In this document: positions 53,480-62,851 of the stretch, piece after piece | Numbering within the stretch: the first letter of the stretch is position 1 | Layout of the letters: the number at the start of each line of letters is the position of its first letter | Assembly: GCA_033558025.1 (NCBI GenBank) | Contig: JAUCEF010000005.1 | Location: forward strand, 4,216,001-4,280,000 | Origin: Phytophthora sp. 'mugwort' | Taxonomy: Eukaryota > Oomycota > Peronosporomycetes > Peronosporales > Peronosporaceae | Direction: 5' to 3' | DNA length: 64,000 nt | Position numbers and translations under genes: made by a program | The notes under the pieces: model-generated | What the model was told of the DNA's origin: nothing | What the model saw: only the letters and a program-made list of their open reading frames with translations | Databases searched by the model: none

Positions 53480-54583
53480 TTAGAGCTTCTTGCAGAACTT
53501 GTTCGGGCGGGCGAAGGGCGCTTGCTGGTCGATAAGTTTGCCCAGACGCTTGGTAGTGGCCTCGTGAAACTGTGTGGCAAGTAAAGGGATGGTTAGAGCT
53601 GTGAAGAAAGAATGATACGAACGAGAGCGCACCTCGACGAAGGTGACGAAGTGGGCGCCGTTGTCCAGCAGCTTGCCGAAGTGGATCTCCATCTCGCGCT
53701 CCATGACCGCGCCATACTTGAGGTACCTGTAGCATACAGAGGTCAATGTTTTTGCTGCTCATATCAGGGCGCCTTCACTCACAATATGCCCATTGCGTCG
53801 TCCAAGGAGATCTGAGATAAAGTCGTTAGACTGCTACATTTAGGACAAAAAAATCCGTCGACATGATGAGACCAGAAGAACGTACCCTGCCACAGCACTC
53901 TTTGTCAAACATGAGAAAGCATGTAAGGAAGAAGAGCTCGGACGGCTCGAGACCCGAATGGTCGTTGCGCGACCTCACGTAGCTGTTGACGAACTCTTGG
54001 AAGCAGATAGCGCCGTCCAAATTGTCATTTACCTGCCAAATCACCTCTTCTAGACGACTCTTTTCCTGTCCCGAGAGTGGGTAGCCAAGCTGCTCGTAGA
54101 TCGTCCGTAGAGACTTCGTGTCAATCTGGTACTTAGAGCTGACGAGTTCGCGGCCCACATTGACTTCATCCTGCAGCGTGGCGACGTATTTCGCTTTTTC
54201 TTTCGTGTAGTGAGCTCGTTTCGTCTCGTGCTCTACCAGCGTGCACCGTCGTCGCGAAGCTTGTTGCTGCCAGCAAAAGGTATCAAATTAGGATGGAGCA
54301 TATCCAGGTTGGGGCTCTGTATCCGCAGTGTGGACTGCAATGTACCTCCAGAGACTTGACATGTTGCACCTTATCCGACAGCTTTTGTGTAAACCACAAT
54401 GCGTCTATGATGAGTGAGAGTACTATTACACTGTAATGATGCTGCATGTCGTGCCGATCTTCCCACCTCAAGCTTATGCTCTAGTCGTCGAAGAGGCGTG
54501 TCAAAAGCCAGCAGTCGAAACACTCGCCGTAACTGGACTTGCTCTTCCACGCTCGTGTCCGTGCCGCTGCCCTTCGTGTGCAT
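53480..54583 (-). CDS. EF-hand-like protein, 5' gene structure unresolved
   Basis: The 3' exons are firm: complement(53480..53569, 53633..53726, 53783..53811, 53886..54266, ending upstream at 54346), with matching phases and GT-AG ends. They encode an alpha-helical protein with a calmodulin-like fold: LDGAICFQEFVNSYV, FDKECCGRISLDDAMGIL and GAHFVTFVEFHEATTKRL have the shape of EF-hands. The calcium loops lack several acidic positions, so calcium binding is doubtful. The C-terminus is KFCKKL. Upstream, an exon with LWFTQKLSDKVQHVKSLE (54346-54404) and a first exon from the ATG at 54581-54583 (to 54467) look real, but joining them with the visible splice sites is one base out of phase. Either a splice site is missed or there is an indel. 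A DRC8/EFCAB-type flagellar protein is possible but unproven. Confidence 0.6.
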
Positions 54584-54720
54584 TGTAATCCTCCTTGAAA
54601 CTGGTTTACTTCTTTCTTATAATTAGCGGAGCCTAAAAAGCACAAGAGCAGTGAGCCGCCGTTGATTCACTTCACGTTCATTACTTCTTACTACCAAGTT
54701 CAGTACCGGTACATGCTTGC

Positions 54721-55296
54721 TTAGGAGCAGCTTTCCGTGCTTCCAGTCCCGAAATCCTGAGTCCAATAATGTTTGTACGTTGTGCCCGAATTGTAGGCAT
54801 ATCCAGAGCCAAACATGGTGGACTTTGTGCTCAGGATGTTGGCACGGTGTCCACTCGAGGCCATCCACGCCGTCATGACCGCGTCTACCGTCGTCTGTCC
54901 AGCAGCGACGTTCTCGGCAAACGCGCTCCACTTGTACCCGGCAGCCGTGATCCGTTGCGATATAGTGCGGCCGTCCGAACCCGTGTGGCTCATGTAGTTA
55001 AACTTTGCCATGTCGTTCGAGTGGCCTTGGGCTGCCGTCTGCAGCTTCTTGTTCCGGCAGAGCTTGGCCAGTCCGTTGGCAGTGCGTTGCTTGTTGACAG
55101 CGTTAAGCATCAACGTCTGGAAGCCGTTGGACGAGTACGTTTGCAGCTGGCGCGAGACCGTGGAGTTGGTGACTTCGTGGGCCACAGCTGAGCCGAGGAT
55201 CGTTTTTTGAAGTGCAGCTACTGACGTCGAACGACCGAACAGCGTGACGGCCAGAATTACGAAGAAAGCGAGTGAATGGCGGGCAAACACTGGCAT
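54721..55296 (-). CDS. Secreted CAP/PR-1-like protein
   Basis: Single exon, 191 aa. The start is the ATG at 55294-55296, opening a signal peptide (VFARHSLAFFVILAVTLFG) likely cleaved near SVAA. The CAP domain runs from about residue 55: first helix GFQTLMLNAVNKQRTANG; QGHSNDMA with the first His; SHTGSDG; FAENVAAG with Glu; GHRANIL, a CAP signature with the second His; and HYWTQDFG, the other signature. Four positions of the family's metal/ligand tetrad are present. Two Cys, at LC and in the final SCS, could pair. It is one of three same-strand CAP genes within 8 kb. Oomycete CAP proteins are secreted and some are expressed during plant infection; no function can be fixed from sequence. Confidence 0.92.
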   Translation of the reverse strand: MPVFARHSLAFFVILAVTLFGRSTSVAALQKTILGSAVAHEVTNSTVSRQLQTYSSNGFQTLMLNAVNKQRTANGLAKLCRNKKLQTAAQGHSNDMAKFNYMSHTGSDGRTISQRITAAGYKWSAFAENVAAGQTTVDAVMTAWMASSGHRANILSTKSTMFGSGYAYNSGTTYKHYWTQDFGTGSTESCS

Positions 55297-55732
55297 AATA
55301 TTCACTGACGTTAGCGGAGACTGTGGACTAGATTGACGACTTGAGCTGCTAACGGCGGAATGTAGAGTGAGTTTGTTAAAACGCGAGTCGGGGCTGGCGT
55401 CACCTGGCGTATGAACTCGTCGTTCCGCTCTCTGGTGCTCATACTATCTCTTGAAGTATCATAGTTCTATACAGAGAGAGAGAGCAAGACGGTGTCAGCA
55501 ATGCATCCACGTGGCATGACGTTTTCAGTCAGACGCTGCCAGAGAGAATAACACGGTGTTCTGTGCTTGACGTATTTCTAATGTCTTGACGTTAAGAGAT
55601 CTGTATTTGTAGAGGAGACTGACCAGGAAGCTGTCGTCACTTGAACAGATGAAGCTGATTGTCTTATGTGCAGGCCCTCAAAGGGGCCAAGCTTATTAAA
55701 CGCAAATGTCCACTACGTTTGCCTCCACGATT
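55297..55732. other. Intergenic region between two CAP genes
   Basis: 436 bp; contains the initiator of the upstream-facing CAP gene and a GA-dinucleotide run near 55470. No gene seen. Confidence 0.5.
55354..55374 (-). promoter_or_regulatory. Oomycete initiator element of CAP gene
   Basis: Minus-strand CTCACTCTACATTCC fits the oomycete initiator TCAYTYYNCAWT and lies about 60-75 bp before the CAP ATG at 55296. Confidence 0.55.
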
Positions 55733-56287
55733 TCATCCGCAAACTTCTCCGCTACCCGACGCGAAGTTCTGCGTCCAATAGTGTTTGTACTTGCTGCTGG
55801 CGCTGTATGCATAGCCGCAGCCGAACATCTTGAACTTGGTACTCAGAAGGTTGGCTCGGTGTCCGCTGGAGCTCATCCACGACGACACGACATGGCTCAC
55901 CGTCGCCTGGCCAGCCGCGACGTTCTCCGCGACTGCCGTCCACTGGTACCCCGCAGCTTGGACTCGACTCGTCATTGTAGATCCATCTGAACCTGCATGG
56001 CCGAGGAAATTTCTTCGAGCCATATCCGTCGTGTGGACCTGAGCAGCCTGTTGCAACTCGCTGTTTTTGCAGAGCCTTGGCAGGCCGCGACCGATGCGCT
56101 CCTTGTTCACAGCGTTGAGCATGACCGTGTGGTAGTCTGTCGTCGCAGCCTCTTCCAGGTAGCGCGTCGTACCGTTGTTAGTCGAGTTCCCAGCGGCTTC
56201 GAAGTCGCGTGATCCACTTGAAGCGCACACGGTTGAGATGACAGCAGCGAGCAGAAAGAGGACTCGAAACACCTGGAGGAACCACAT
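55733..56287 (-). CDS. Secreted CAP/PR-1-like protein
   Basis: Single exon, 184 aa from the ATG at 56285-56287, chosen because it starts the signal peptide WFLQVFRVLFLLAAVISTVCA and sits just downstream of an initiator element. An open frame continues 56 codons further upstream but would bury the signal peptide. CAP landmarks: MLNAVNKERIGRG, QVHTTDMARRNFLGHAGSDG, VAENVAAG, GHRANLL and HYWTQNF. A 30-residue Ser/Asn-rich spacer lies between signal peptide and domain. Cysteines at RLCKN, GCGYAY and the C-terminal VCG could form disulfides. It is about half-identical by eye to the copy at 54.7 kb, so a local duplication. Confidence 0.92.
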   Translation of the reverse strand: MWFLQVFRVLFLLAAVISTVCASSGSRDFEAAGNSTNNGTTRYLEEAATTDYHTVMLNAVNKERIGRGLPRLCKNSELQQAAQVHTTDMARRNFLGHAGSDGSTMTSRVQAAGYQWTAVAENVAAGQATVSHVVSSWMSSSGHRANLLSTKFKMFGCGYAYSASSKYKHYWTQNFASGSGEVCG

Positions 56288-56848
56288 TTTAAAGTTGAAG
56301 ATTCGAGGCAACGAGATGGACCAGCAAAAATGCAGAGTGAGCTCGGAGAGCCCGACGGGCGTGAACATCCGCAACGGTTGAGAACGACTCGCAAGCCTCC
56401 GACTAGTTGCCTTTCGTTTAACGCAAAACGGTTCCAAAGGCCTCACAGCCAGCACGGAAAGACCGACGTTGTCGGTGGTCGCTTAGCTTTTTTGCCTGTC
56501 GCCTTACGACACAGTACAACCTGGTAACGGATGTCTCTACGATTTGACGAATACACTTCAACTTCAGTGTAGCCATCCACACGAAATATTGCAAAATTCG
56601 AGTCAGTATGAGTCAATCTGGCTTCATGAAGTGCTAATCATATTGTTGAGCAGATTTCTTCCGTAAAAATCTGTCTGTAAAGTGTTTTTAATACTGAAGC
56701 CGGTCGTATAGTATAATCTAGGCAGTACGACATTCATGCGATGATGAATCAAATGAAACCACAGCGAGTAATGCTAAGGACGTCTGCGCTGCAGGGAAGA
56801 GCCTCATATCCAGAAAATTCGTGTTCGATGCATTCGACAACAGTCAGT
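56288..56848. other. Gene-free stretch upstream of the CAP gene
   Basis: 561 bp with the initiator near its left edge; the rest is AT-leaning with no supported gene. The GPN3 gene ends at its right border. Confidence 0.5.
56327..56342 (-). promoter_or_regulatory. Oomycete initiator element of CAP gene
   Basis: Minus-strand GCTCACTCTGCATTTT matches the 16-bp oomycete initiator GCTCATTYYNCAWTTT at all positions but one (C for T), 40 bp before the chosen ATG. This supports the start call. Confidence 0.65.
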
Positions 56849-58300
56849 CTACTCGTCAGTGTCCTGGTCTTTCGGCTCCTACGAATAAAAAGTCAATAGC
56901 ACATATGCGTGAGCAAATGATAGATGCAACAGATTTTGACATCGAAGAAGGCAGTACCTGGGGCTCCAAGTCATCACCGTAGTTAATGGCGTGATCCACA
57001 TGCATGAGCACAGTCTCAATGCTCTCTTCGCGGTTAATGTTCATCGGAACGAAGGCCACCATACTGAAGTCGTTGATCTGTGCCAATAGTACCCAATCGA
57101 CAGACACGTCCGCGTGAGTTGCCTTTCTTTCGCGATGCATTAATGCAACCGGAACACGCACCACATTGCAGATCGCCGCACTCAGAGGACGCCACTTGGG
57201 GTCAGTTGCGTTTGCAAGGTTTTCAAGAAGGTATCCCTCCGATGGGTCCAAGTATCTTGCAAAACACACGACGATATCGTGAAAATCTGAAACCCGCAGC
57301 GTATTCACATGATAGGACAAGCATAAAAAACAGGATGAACGTACTTCGACAGCTCCTTCTCGTCGACCAGATCGCACTTGGTGAGAACATTGATATGAGG
57401 GAGCTCAAGCTGCACCATGGCCGACAGTGAACAGAGCACGCCCGAAATGAACTTGGTCGGGTCGACGATAAATAAGGAGTCGATCTATGATATGCAAGCA
57501 AACGTAAGATTATACATACACCTGCATAAACGTATTGGCTGTTGAAAGCAATTGGCTCACCAAGTAAACACAGCAAATGTTGAATCCCCAGTCCTTCAAG
57601 GAGTCACAGAGCTGCTTCATCACCGGAAGGTGCGAATACAACTCAATTTGGCCTGCCAAAATAATCAACAATAGCAAAACCTCAGCATCAGAATAACATC
57701 GACTACTAAACCAGCACTGTTCACCAACCTGGGCAGTCAAAGATGAAGTAGTCTTCGTCGCTGTACTCACTCAGCAAGTCCTGTAGCCAGTCGAGATTCT
57801 GCACGAGATATCTGTCTCAAACACATCTATCGGTCAGAATACCCTCAATTTCCGCAAAAATCCAACAATATCCGACCCACTCCATGCAGTAGATGAGGCC
57901 ACCATTCGGTCCGTAACCCAGTTCCTCCATCACGTCCTCCACGCTGATCAGGTCGCGGATGTCTAGTGTAGCACACAGAAATGGTTAGGTCCGTTTGTAC
58001 TGGGTCAAATTCATGAGAAAGAAAATGTACCGAAGGCTACCGGGTAGTCGAAGTGGTCTGCGGCCGGGTCCAGGTTCACCACGTATGTCATGCGTCCAGA
58101 TGCAGCACAGAACTCGTGCATGTTGGTGCAGTACGTGGACTGCGCATGCCAATCGAAAAGTGGAGGACAAGCCAGCACCCGTGGGTCAGAATTCGCTTAA
58201 AGTATTGCTCCATAGAGCCGAGACAATAGAGAAGCATGTGGGACTATCAACAGACCTTGCCGGTGCCCGCGGGGCCCATGACCATCTGACAGCAGCGCAT
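56849..58300 (-). CDS. GPN3: GPN-loop GTPase 3 (RNA polymerase assembly factor)
   Basis: GPN GTPases help assemble and import RNA polymerase II. Eight exons, complement(56849..56878, 56958..57255, 57345..57484, 57522..57652, 57729..57811, 57881..57962, 58031..58139, 58256..58300), keep one frame and give 305 aa, slightly longer than the animal protein. The protein starts [17 protein letters not shown] with the P-loop, split by intron 1 after [23 protein letters not shown] follows, and the family-defining GPN tripeptide sits in [24 protein letters not shown] is the G3 motif and TKCDL the G4 motif. The last exon adds only nine residues. Intron 1 has an unusual GTCTGT donor. Seven short introns in under 1.5 kb make it the most intron-dense gene here. 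Confidence 0.93.
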
Positions 58301-58799
58301 GCTAGACGAGCTCCAATTACTCCGTCGCTTTGGGAATGATGGCCAGCCAGCGAGAGCACATCGTGTACAGTGGTTCATCGTGTTAAGTACATACAATATT
58401 GATTTTTTGGTTACGCAATCCAATTTTGTACAATGTCTAAAACATGAAATCATTTCATAATAATCGCAATAATTTGCATCACGTCATCCAGAATTGCTCG
58501 GATAGTTACTAGACCTTAGGATTGGTAATTATCCAACAGACGGCAAATTATAGTATCCGAAAAAAATATGGTATTAGACAGGATTCATCAATCATATTAA
58601 TGGAGTCTAGTTCAATACGGGATGTATTTTTATCAAAGCCGTTTCTCATTTATTCCGCATAATCTCTATTTCGTGACTTTACCGCATTCTAAGCTCTTAC
58701 CGCTCATTGAACTGTAGAAAACCGGGATCAACGTAATTTAACCTCATTCAGCAAAACACCAAGACCAAGCAACATCAGCAACACCACCCCTCTCCGGCC
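58301..58799. other. AT-rich flank of PIF element
   Basis: 499 bp of AT-rich sequence between GPN3 and the transposase remnant. I looked for inverted repeats pairing with sequence beyond 60280 and found none convincing. Confidence 0.45.
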
Positions 58800-60279
58800 A
58801 TGACCCATCCAAGCACCCAGCGAAGCCGCTCCCCAATTGTGCCAACGCCTGGCCACACTCAAGACTCTCCGACACACGCACAGACCTCTGACCGACGCAG
58901 CCGAACTTCGCGCTCCAGCACAGCAAGCTTGCGCCCAGGAGTCGGCTCCAGCAGAGCAAGTGGTCCTTTGAGCCAAGCACAGCCGGCCACCTCTTTCTCG
59001 CGATTGACACTACGGGCAGCCGAGCGACGCAGTAACCAGTGCCGCTTCGAGGATGTTGAGATTCCAGAGGAGTTCGACATGTCTGAATCCCCTGCTCCCT
59101 GTACGACCTGTTTATGGGGCTCCCCCGCGGCAACACCATACGAAAAATGACGAACTTCCCGCCGCACGAGTTCGATAGCATCTGCGAGGGTGTTGCTGTC
59201 GACGTGACGGCAAGATGGCGCGGACACCGTGGCAGCCGGAGCCGTACAACAGCAATGGACGCGTTCTTCATGATACTGACGACATTAAAGAACGGCGGGC
59301 GCTGGCTTACCAACGCCCATGTGTTCAACCAAAACTCGAGCACCTTCCAAAAAACAATTACCAAGATGATAGGCATCGCTTCGCCTCTACTGTACGATGT
59401 CTTCGTTGCCCAACAAGACGCTGCATGGCCGATGGAGCGCTTGGTGACGGCTGGGCGTACATTCCAGCACTATCCTTGTGCTCGTTACACCACTGACGTA
59501 ACATTTCAACAAACTAATTCCTCTTCAAATAACCCTGATAAGTACTACAGTGCGCAGCACAAAATGCATGGGTTCAAGGTGGAGGTGTTGGTACTTTCTG
59601 TGGGGCTGGCAATTAATTACGCCTCGGCGTATCCCGGCTCCACAGCGGACATCTCCATTTTCGCAAAACTTTAGATTTTCATCGTTCTCGTTTGGCGAAG
59701 GCCCCGAGCGTCCAGTTGCGCATCGCGGACGACGGTCCACTGCAGACGAGCACGGAGCATCGCGGGCCGTTCTGAGCGACATGGGCTACATAGGCTTGCA
59801 GTCGAACACAAGAGCCATCCACCCAACCCGGCGTCCCCCACGCGGAGCCCTCACCCTCCAGCAAGAGTCAGTTAATCGAGACATCTCATCAAATCGAATT
59901 ATAGTCGAGAACTTTTTCGGATGACTCTGCAGCATCTGGACGGTCGACCAAGAACGCTTCCGCTGGAATCGCCGTCTCTATCCTGTCATATTCAGGGCCT
60001 TAGTAACTCTAACGAATGCTCACCTAATTTATCATCCCATCCGCCGAGATGACGGTGAGCACCGTTTGCTTTATCGCAGTGTTTATATCAACTCGGGGTA
60101 GAAATGGCAAATAGGGGCGTCTTGCTCGCGAGCGATACCAGATGATGGAGCAGATCCGAAGCGAAGAAGCTGAGAACGCTTTTCCCGCCGAGAGTGGCCT
60201 TTCCGACGAAGAAGATTTACGCATAACCCCCGGGATTTACGACGATGATGGCTTCAATTCTGATAGGACTGTGATGTAG
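58800..60279 (+). pseudogene. PIF/Harbinger transposase remnant (DDE_4 type)
   Basis: Begins with a Ser/Arg/Thr-rich leader from the ATG at 58800, changes frame near 59100, then runs through a DDE domain. YTTDVTFQQT holds the first Asp; HGFKVEVLVLSVGLAINYA leads to PGSTADISIF with the second; a further frame change near 59670 leads to LSDMGYIGLQ and NRIIVENFF with the catalytic Glu. Next comes an in-frame TGA at 59923, where a codon for Arg is usual. Coding resumes with RFRWNRRLYPVIFRALVTL and TNAHLIYHP, and a C-terminal acidic tail ends at 60277-60279 after another stop near 60112. All three catalytic residues survive but at least two frame changes and two stops do not. Terminal repeats not found. 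Confidence 0.82.
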
Positions 60280-60736
60280 ATCCTCTTCTTGAGATATGTC
60301 TCCATTTAAAAAAAATATATACTGTTTTCTGCTTTTACTCGAGTTTTATAAAGTTGCAATGAAACACGATAACTTCCACTCTTGATAATAATCAAGATTA
60401 TCCTACTAAATCACAGTTTTCCAATTGAATTAAGTAAGCTGTAAAAAACCTGTTTCAGATTTGTCGCTCTACTGTCCAAACAATTCAACTGTTGAAAACC
60501 CGATGTTCTTGAGCTATATTCAGCCAATCATATTGCCAAATAGCGCTAACTGACATTTGGGCAGAATAAATTGGACAAAGAATTTTACAATATTCATATT
60601 AACAGAATGAGTATAACGTAATCTCTACGTTCATTGGTGCTTTTATTTTCAGTGTAGTGAAATTTATGGATATGTCCACTGCTGTTTCTGAAGATTATTA
60701 AATTAGGTTAAGAAATAAAATCAATTTTGTTCCCGA
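60280..60736. other. AT-rich gene-free stretch
   Basis: 457 bp, strongly AT-rich, with a small hairpin CTTGAT...ATCAAG near 60382. No coding signal. Confidence 0.5.
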
Positions 60737-61500
60737 ATGGAACTAGAGGCTCTAATCAGGATCAAGACTGTGAACGCTACCTTCGGCCTGCTCGAGGGCG
60801 GCCATGCCATCTACGATGTTGTAGACCCCACCAAGTGCATTGTAGTGCCGCGGTGCCGCGGCTCCGCTGTAAGATCGCCAGGCCAAAAAACAACAACAAT
60901 CCCGAATAACATAAAGAAGAACCTTTCTCAAGCTCTAGGGGAGGTCAGATCGACCGGCAACGTGGATATGACGATAAAAAGAGAAAGGAGCGTATCGTTA
61001 CCCTGAACAACGTGCTGTACGCACCGGACCTGAAGTTCAATCTGCTATCCGTTCACCAGGCCGTCGAGAATGACTACAAGGTCAACTTACTAAACACCAA
61101 GAAATGCGTTTGTTCTTCGCTCACCGCACCAAGTTCGAGGTCAAGACTGGTTAAGATACTCGCCTCTACCAGTTTCAAGACCGTCCGGCGAACACTAACC
61201 AAGCAGCCCACGTGGCCAACGCAGGTACATCCAATAACATAATGCTCTGGCATAGACGATGGGGAATCCGAACTCTCGAATTATGCAGGGTCATGGCGGA
61301 GGCAACGAGGCGCATGGAGCAGTCCATGAGGATACTACCTGCCAAGCGCAGGGACCAACCACCTATCAAGGAAAACTCAACGAGGTTCTCGACATCTGGC
61401 GATTCGCCACTGGAGAGTATTACGCCTCCCCATCGAACCCCAAGGATGACAGGTTCGTGTCGACTGTCGCTGGAAATCTGGGTCCCCGGCAATGAATTGG
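60737..61500 (+). pseudogene. Ty1/copia polyprotein fragment (pre-integrase region)
   Basis: Broken frames encode LNNVLYAPDLKFNLLSVHQA, the segment that follows the protease in copia polyproteins, and then LWHRRWGIRT/HPNSRIM, the HRRxGHPN zinc-binding motif of the GAG-pre-integrase domain (split across two frames near 61265). No intact integrase follows directly. Relic with several indels. Confidence 0.7.
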
Positions 61501-61885
61501 TACTGTACCTTCTGTCAACACTTCCAAGCGCACGGTTGTCCACGTACATGGGGTCTGTTCAAGACAGAAATTTGAAAGCGCATTCGTGCACATATTTCGA
61601 GTACGATTTTCGTCAACGCCTCTGCAAATTGCGTCAACACGGGTCATAGCATGATTATGTATCTGAATCTCAGAACATTCTCATTCAGTGTATTGAGTCT
61701 GTCTCGCCATTGGAATAGCGCTTCTACTTCCAGCAAGGTCTACGTGGGAACATTTTCGTTTCATCAATGAGAGGAGCCCTGGTACTGTCGAGGAGGCAAA
61801 CGACTGGGGCTCACAGTTCTGAGAATGCCACTTCGAAAGTCAGACAACTAAAGAGGTTAACCGCAGCTATACCAAGACGCCCACG

Positions 61886-61960
61886 TGCCATCGCTGCAAG
61901 GAAGTGGGGCATATTGCACCGACTGCCCTCACAAATACGAGCTTCTCGTTGTTTTTAAAA
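61886..61960 (+). pseudogene. Copia gag zinc-knuckle fragment
   Basis: CHRCKEVGHIA followed, one base out of frame, by DCPH gives the C-x2-C-x4-H-x4-C knuckle of a retroelement Gag. It lies downstream of the pre-integrase fragment, the reverse of the normal order, so it comes from another copy or a rearrangement. Confidence 0.6.
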
Positions 61961-62139
61961 CGGTGTAACGGATATAACAGCATATCCGTTATAAGAACAT
62001 ATCGGTTATTTTGGTGTTAAGTTTAACGAACTTGTCTGGCTAAGACCGACAAAGTCAAGGACATTAGACTGTCAAGATTCGGCCCCAGCAAAGGCTACTT
62101 CCGCGCATCATACATTTCCGCAAAATCCCACCGTACCAT

Positions 62140-62560
62140 TCAATAAACGCAAAGTTGAAAGGGCAAAATTCCCTCTTGAAACGGTCCATACCGATATGGC
62201 CGGACCATTGCCAGTTGCAACACTCTCGGGCTGACATTATTTCCTTACTTTTATTGACGACTTCTCGAGCTACATTTCATCTATATCATCAAGCGGAAGT
62301 CTGACCTGTACGAATGCTACGAGGATTTCCGAAAGAAAGCAAGGAACATGTTTCAGCGCTGGTGTAGGTCAGCTTGAATACACAGATAATGATGATGAAG
62401 AGATCCGAATCATACAAAGCGACAGCGCGAGCGATTATGGAAAGCTGAGAAGAAGCGTCTTCGAGAAGGACACACACACACATGCAGCTCACTAACGCAT
62501 AAACGCCTCAGCAAAATGGTGTAACAGAGCGCACACTGCTTGAGCGAACAGCGCCCTTTT
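62140..62560 (+). pseudogene. Copia integrase core fragment
   Basis: ETVHTDMAGPLPVATLSG carries the first catalytic Asp. An in-frame stop follows, then YFLTFIDDFSSY. Later IQSDSASDYGK sits where the second Asp is expected, and PQQNGVTERTLLERT holds the third residue (Glu) near 62506-62535. Several frame changes and stops interrupt it. No LTR recognised. Confidence 0.75.
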
Positions 62561-62613
62561 AATTAAAGGTAATCTACCCCATGCTCTTTTTTGGGGGGGA
62601 GAATGCGTCAAAT

Positions 62614-62635
62614 CAGGGATCCCGATTAATGCATA
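62614..62635 (+). repeat. Candidate 5' end of the hAT element
   Basis: CAGGGATCCCGATTAATGCA has the CAGGG start typical of hAT terminal repeats and lies 238 bp before the transposase start. The motif CCATTATGTAT repeats at 62668-62678 and 62702-62712, like subterminal transposase sites. The matching 3' end is outside the window. Confidence 0.35.
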
Positions 62636-62851
62636 CAGGCATACATTAATGTGCATTTATCTACTTCCATTATGTATGGGAGCCTCCTGTAGATTCGCTG
62701 ACCATTATGTATTTAGCGAGTTTTCACATATGCATTATTAAGGGGTGGGGTCTGATTTCGTAATTACGTTTATCGCTTACAACCAACCATTCGCAGCTGC
62801 CAGTCTCCGAGACTTCATCCACACACAATTAATTTTGCCCTAGGCCTGGCA

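Noticed and set aside
55733..56455. Longer 240-residue version of the CAP protein
   Set aside because: The extra 56 N-terminal residues lie upstream of the initiator element and would hide the signal peptide.
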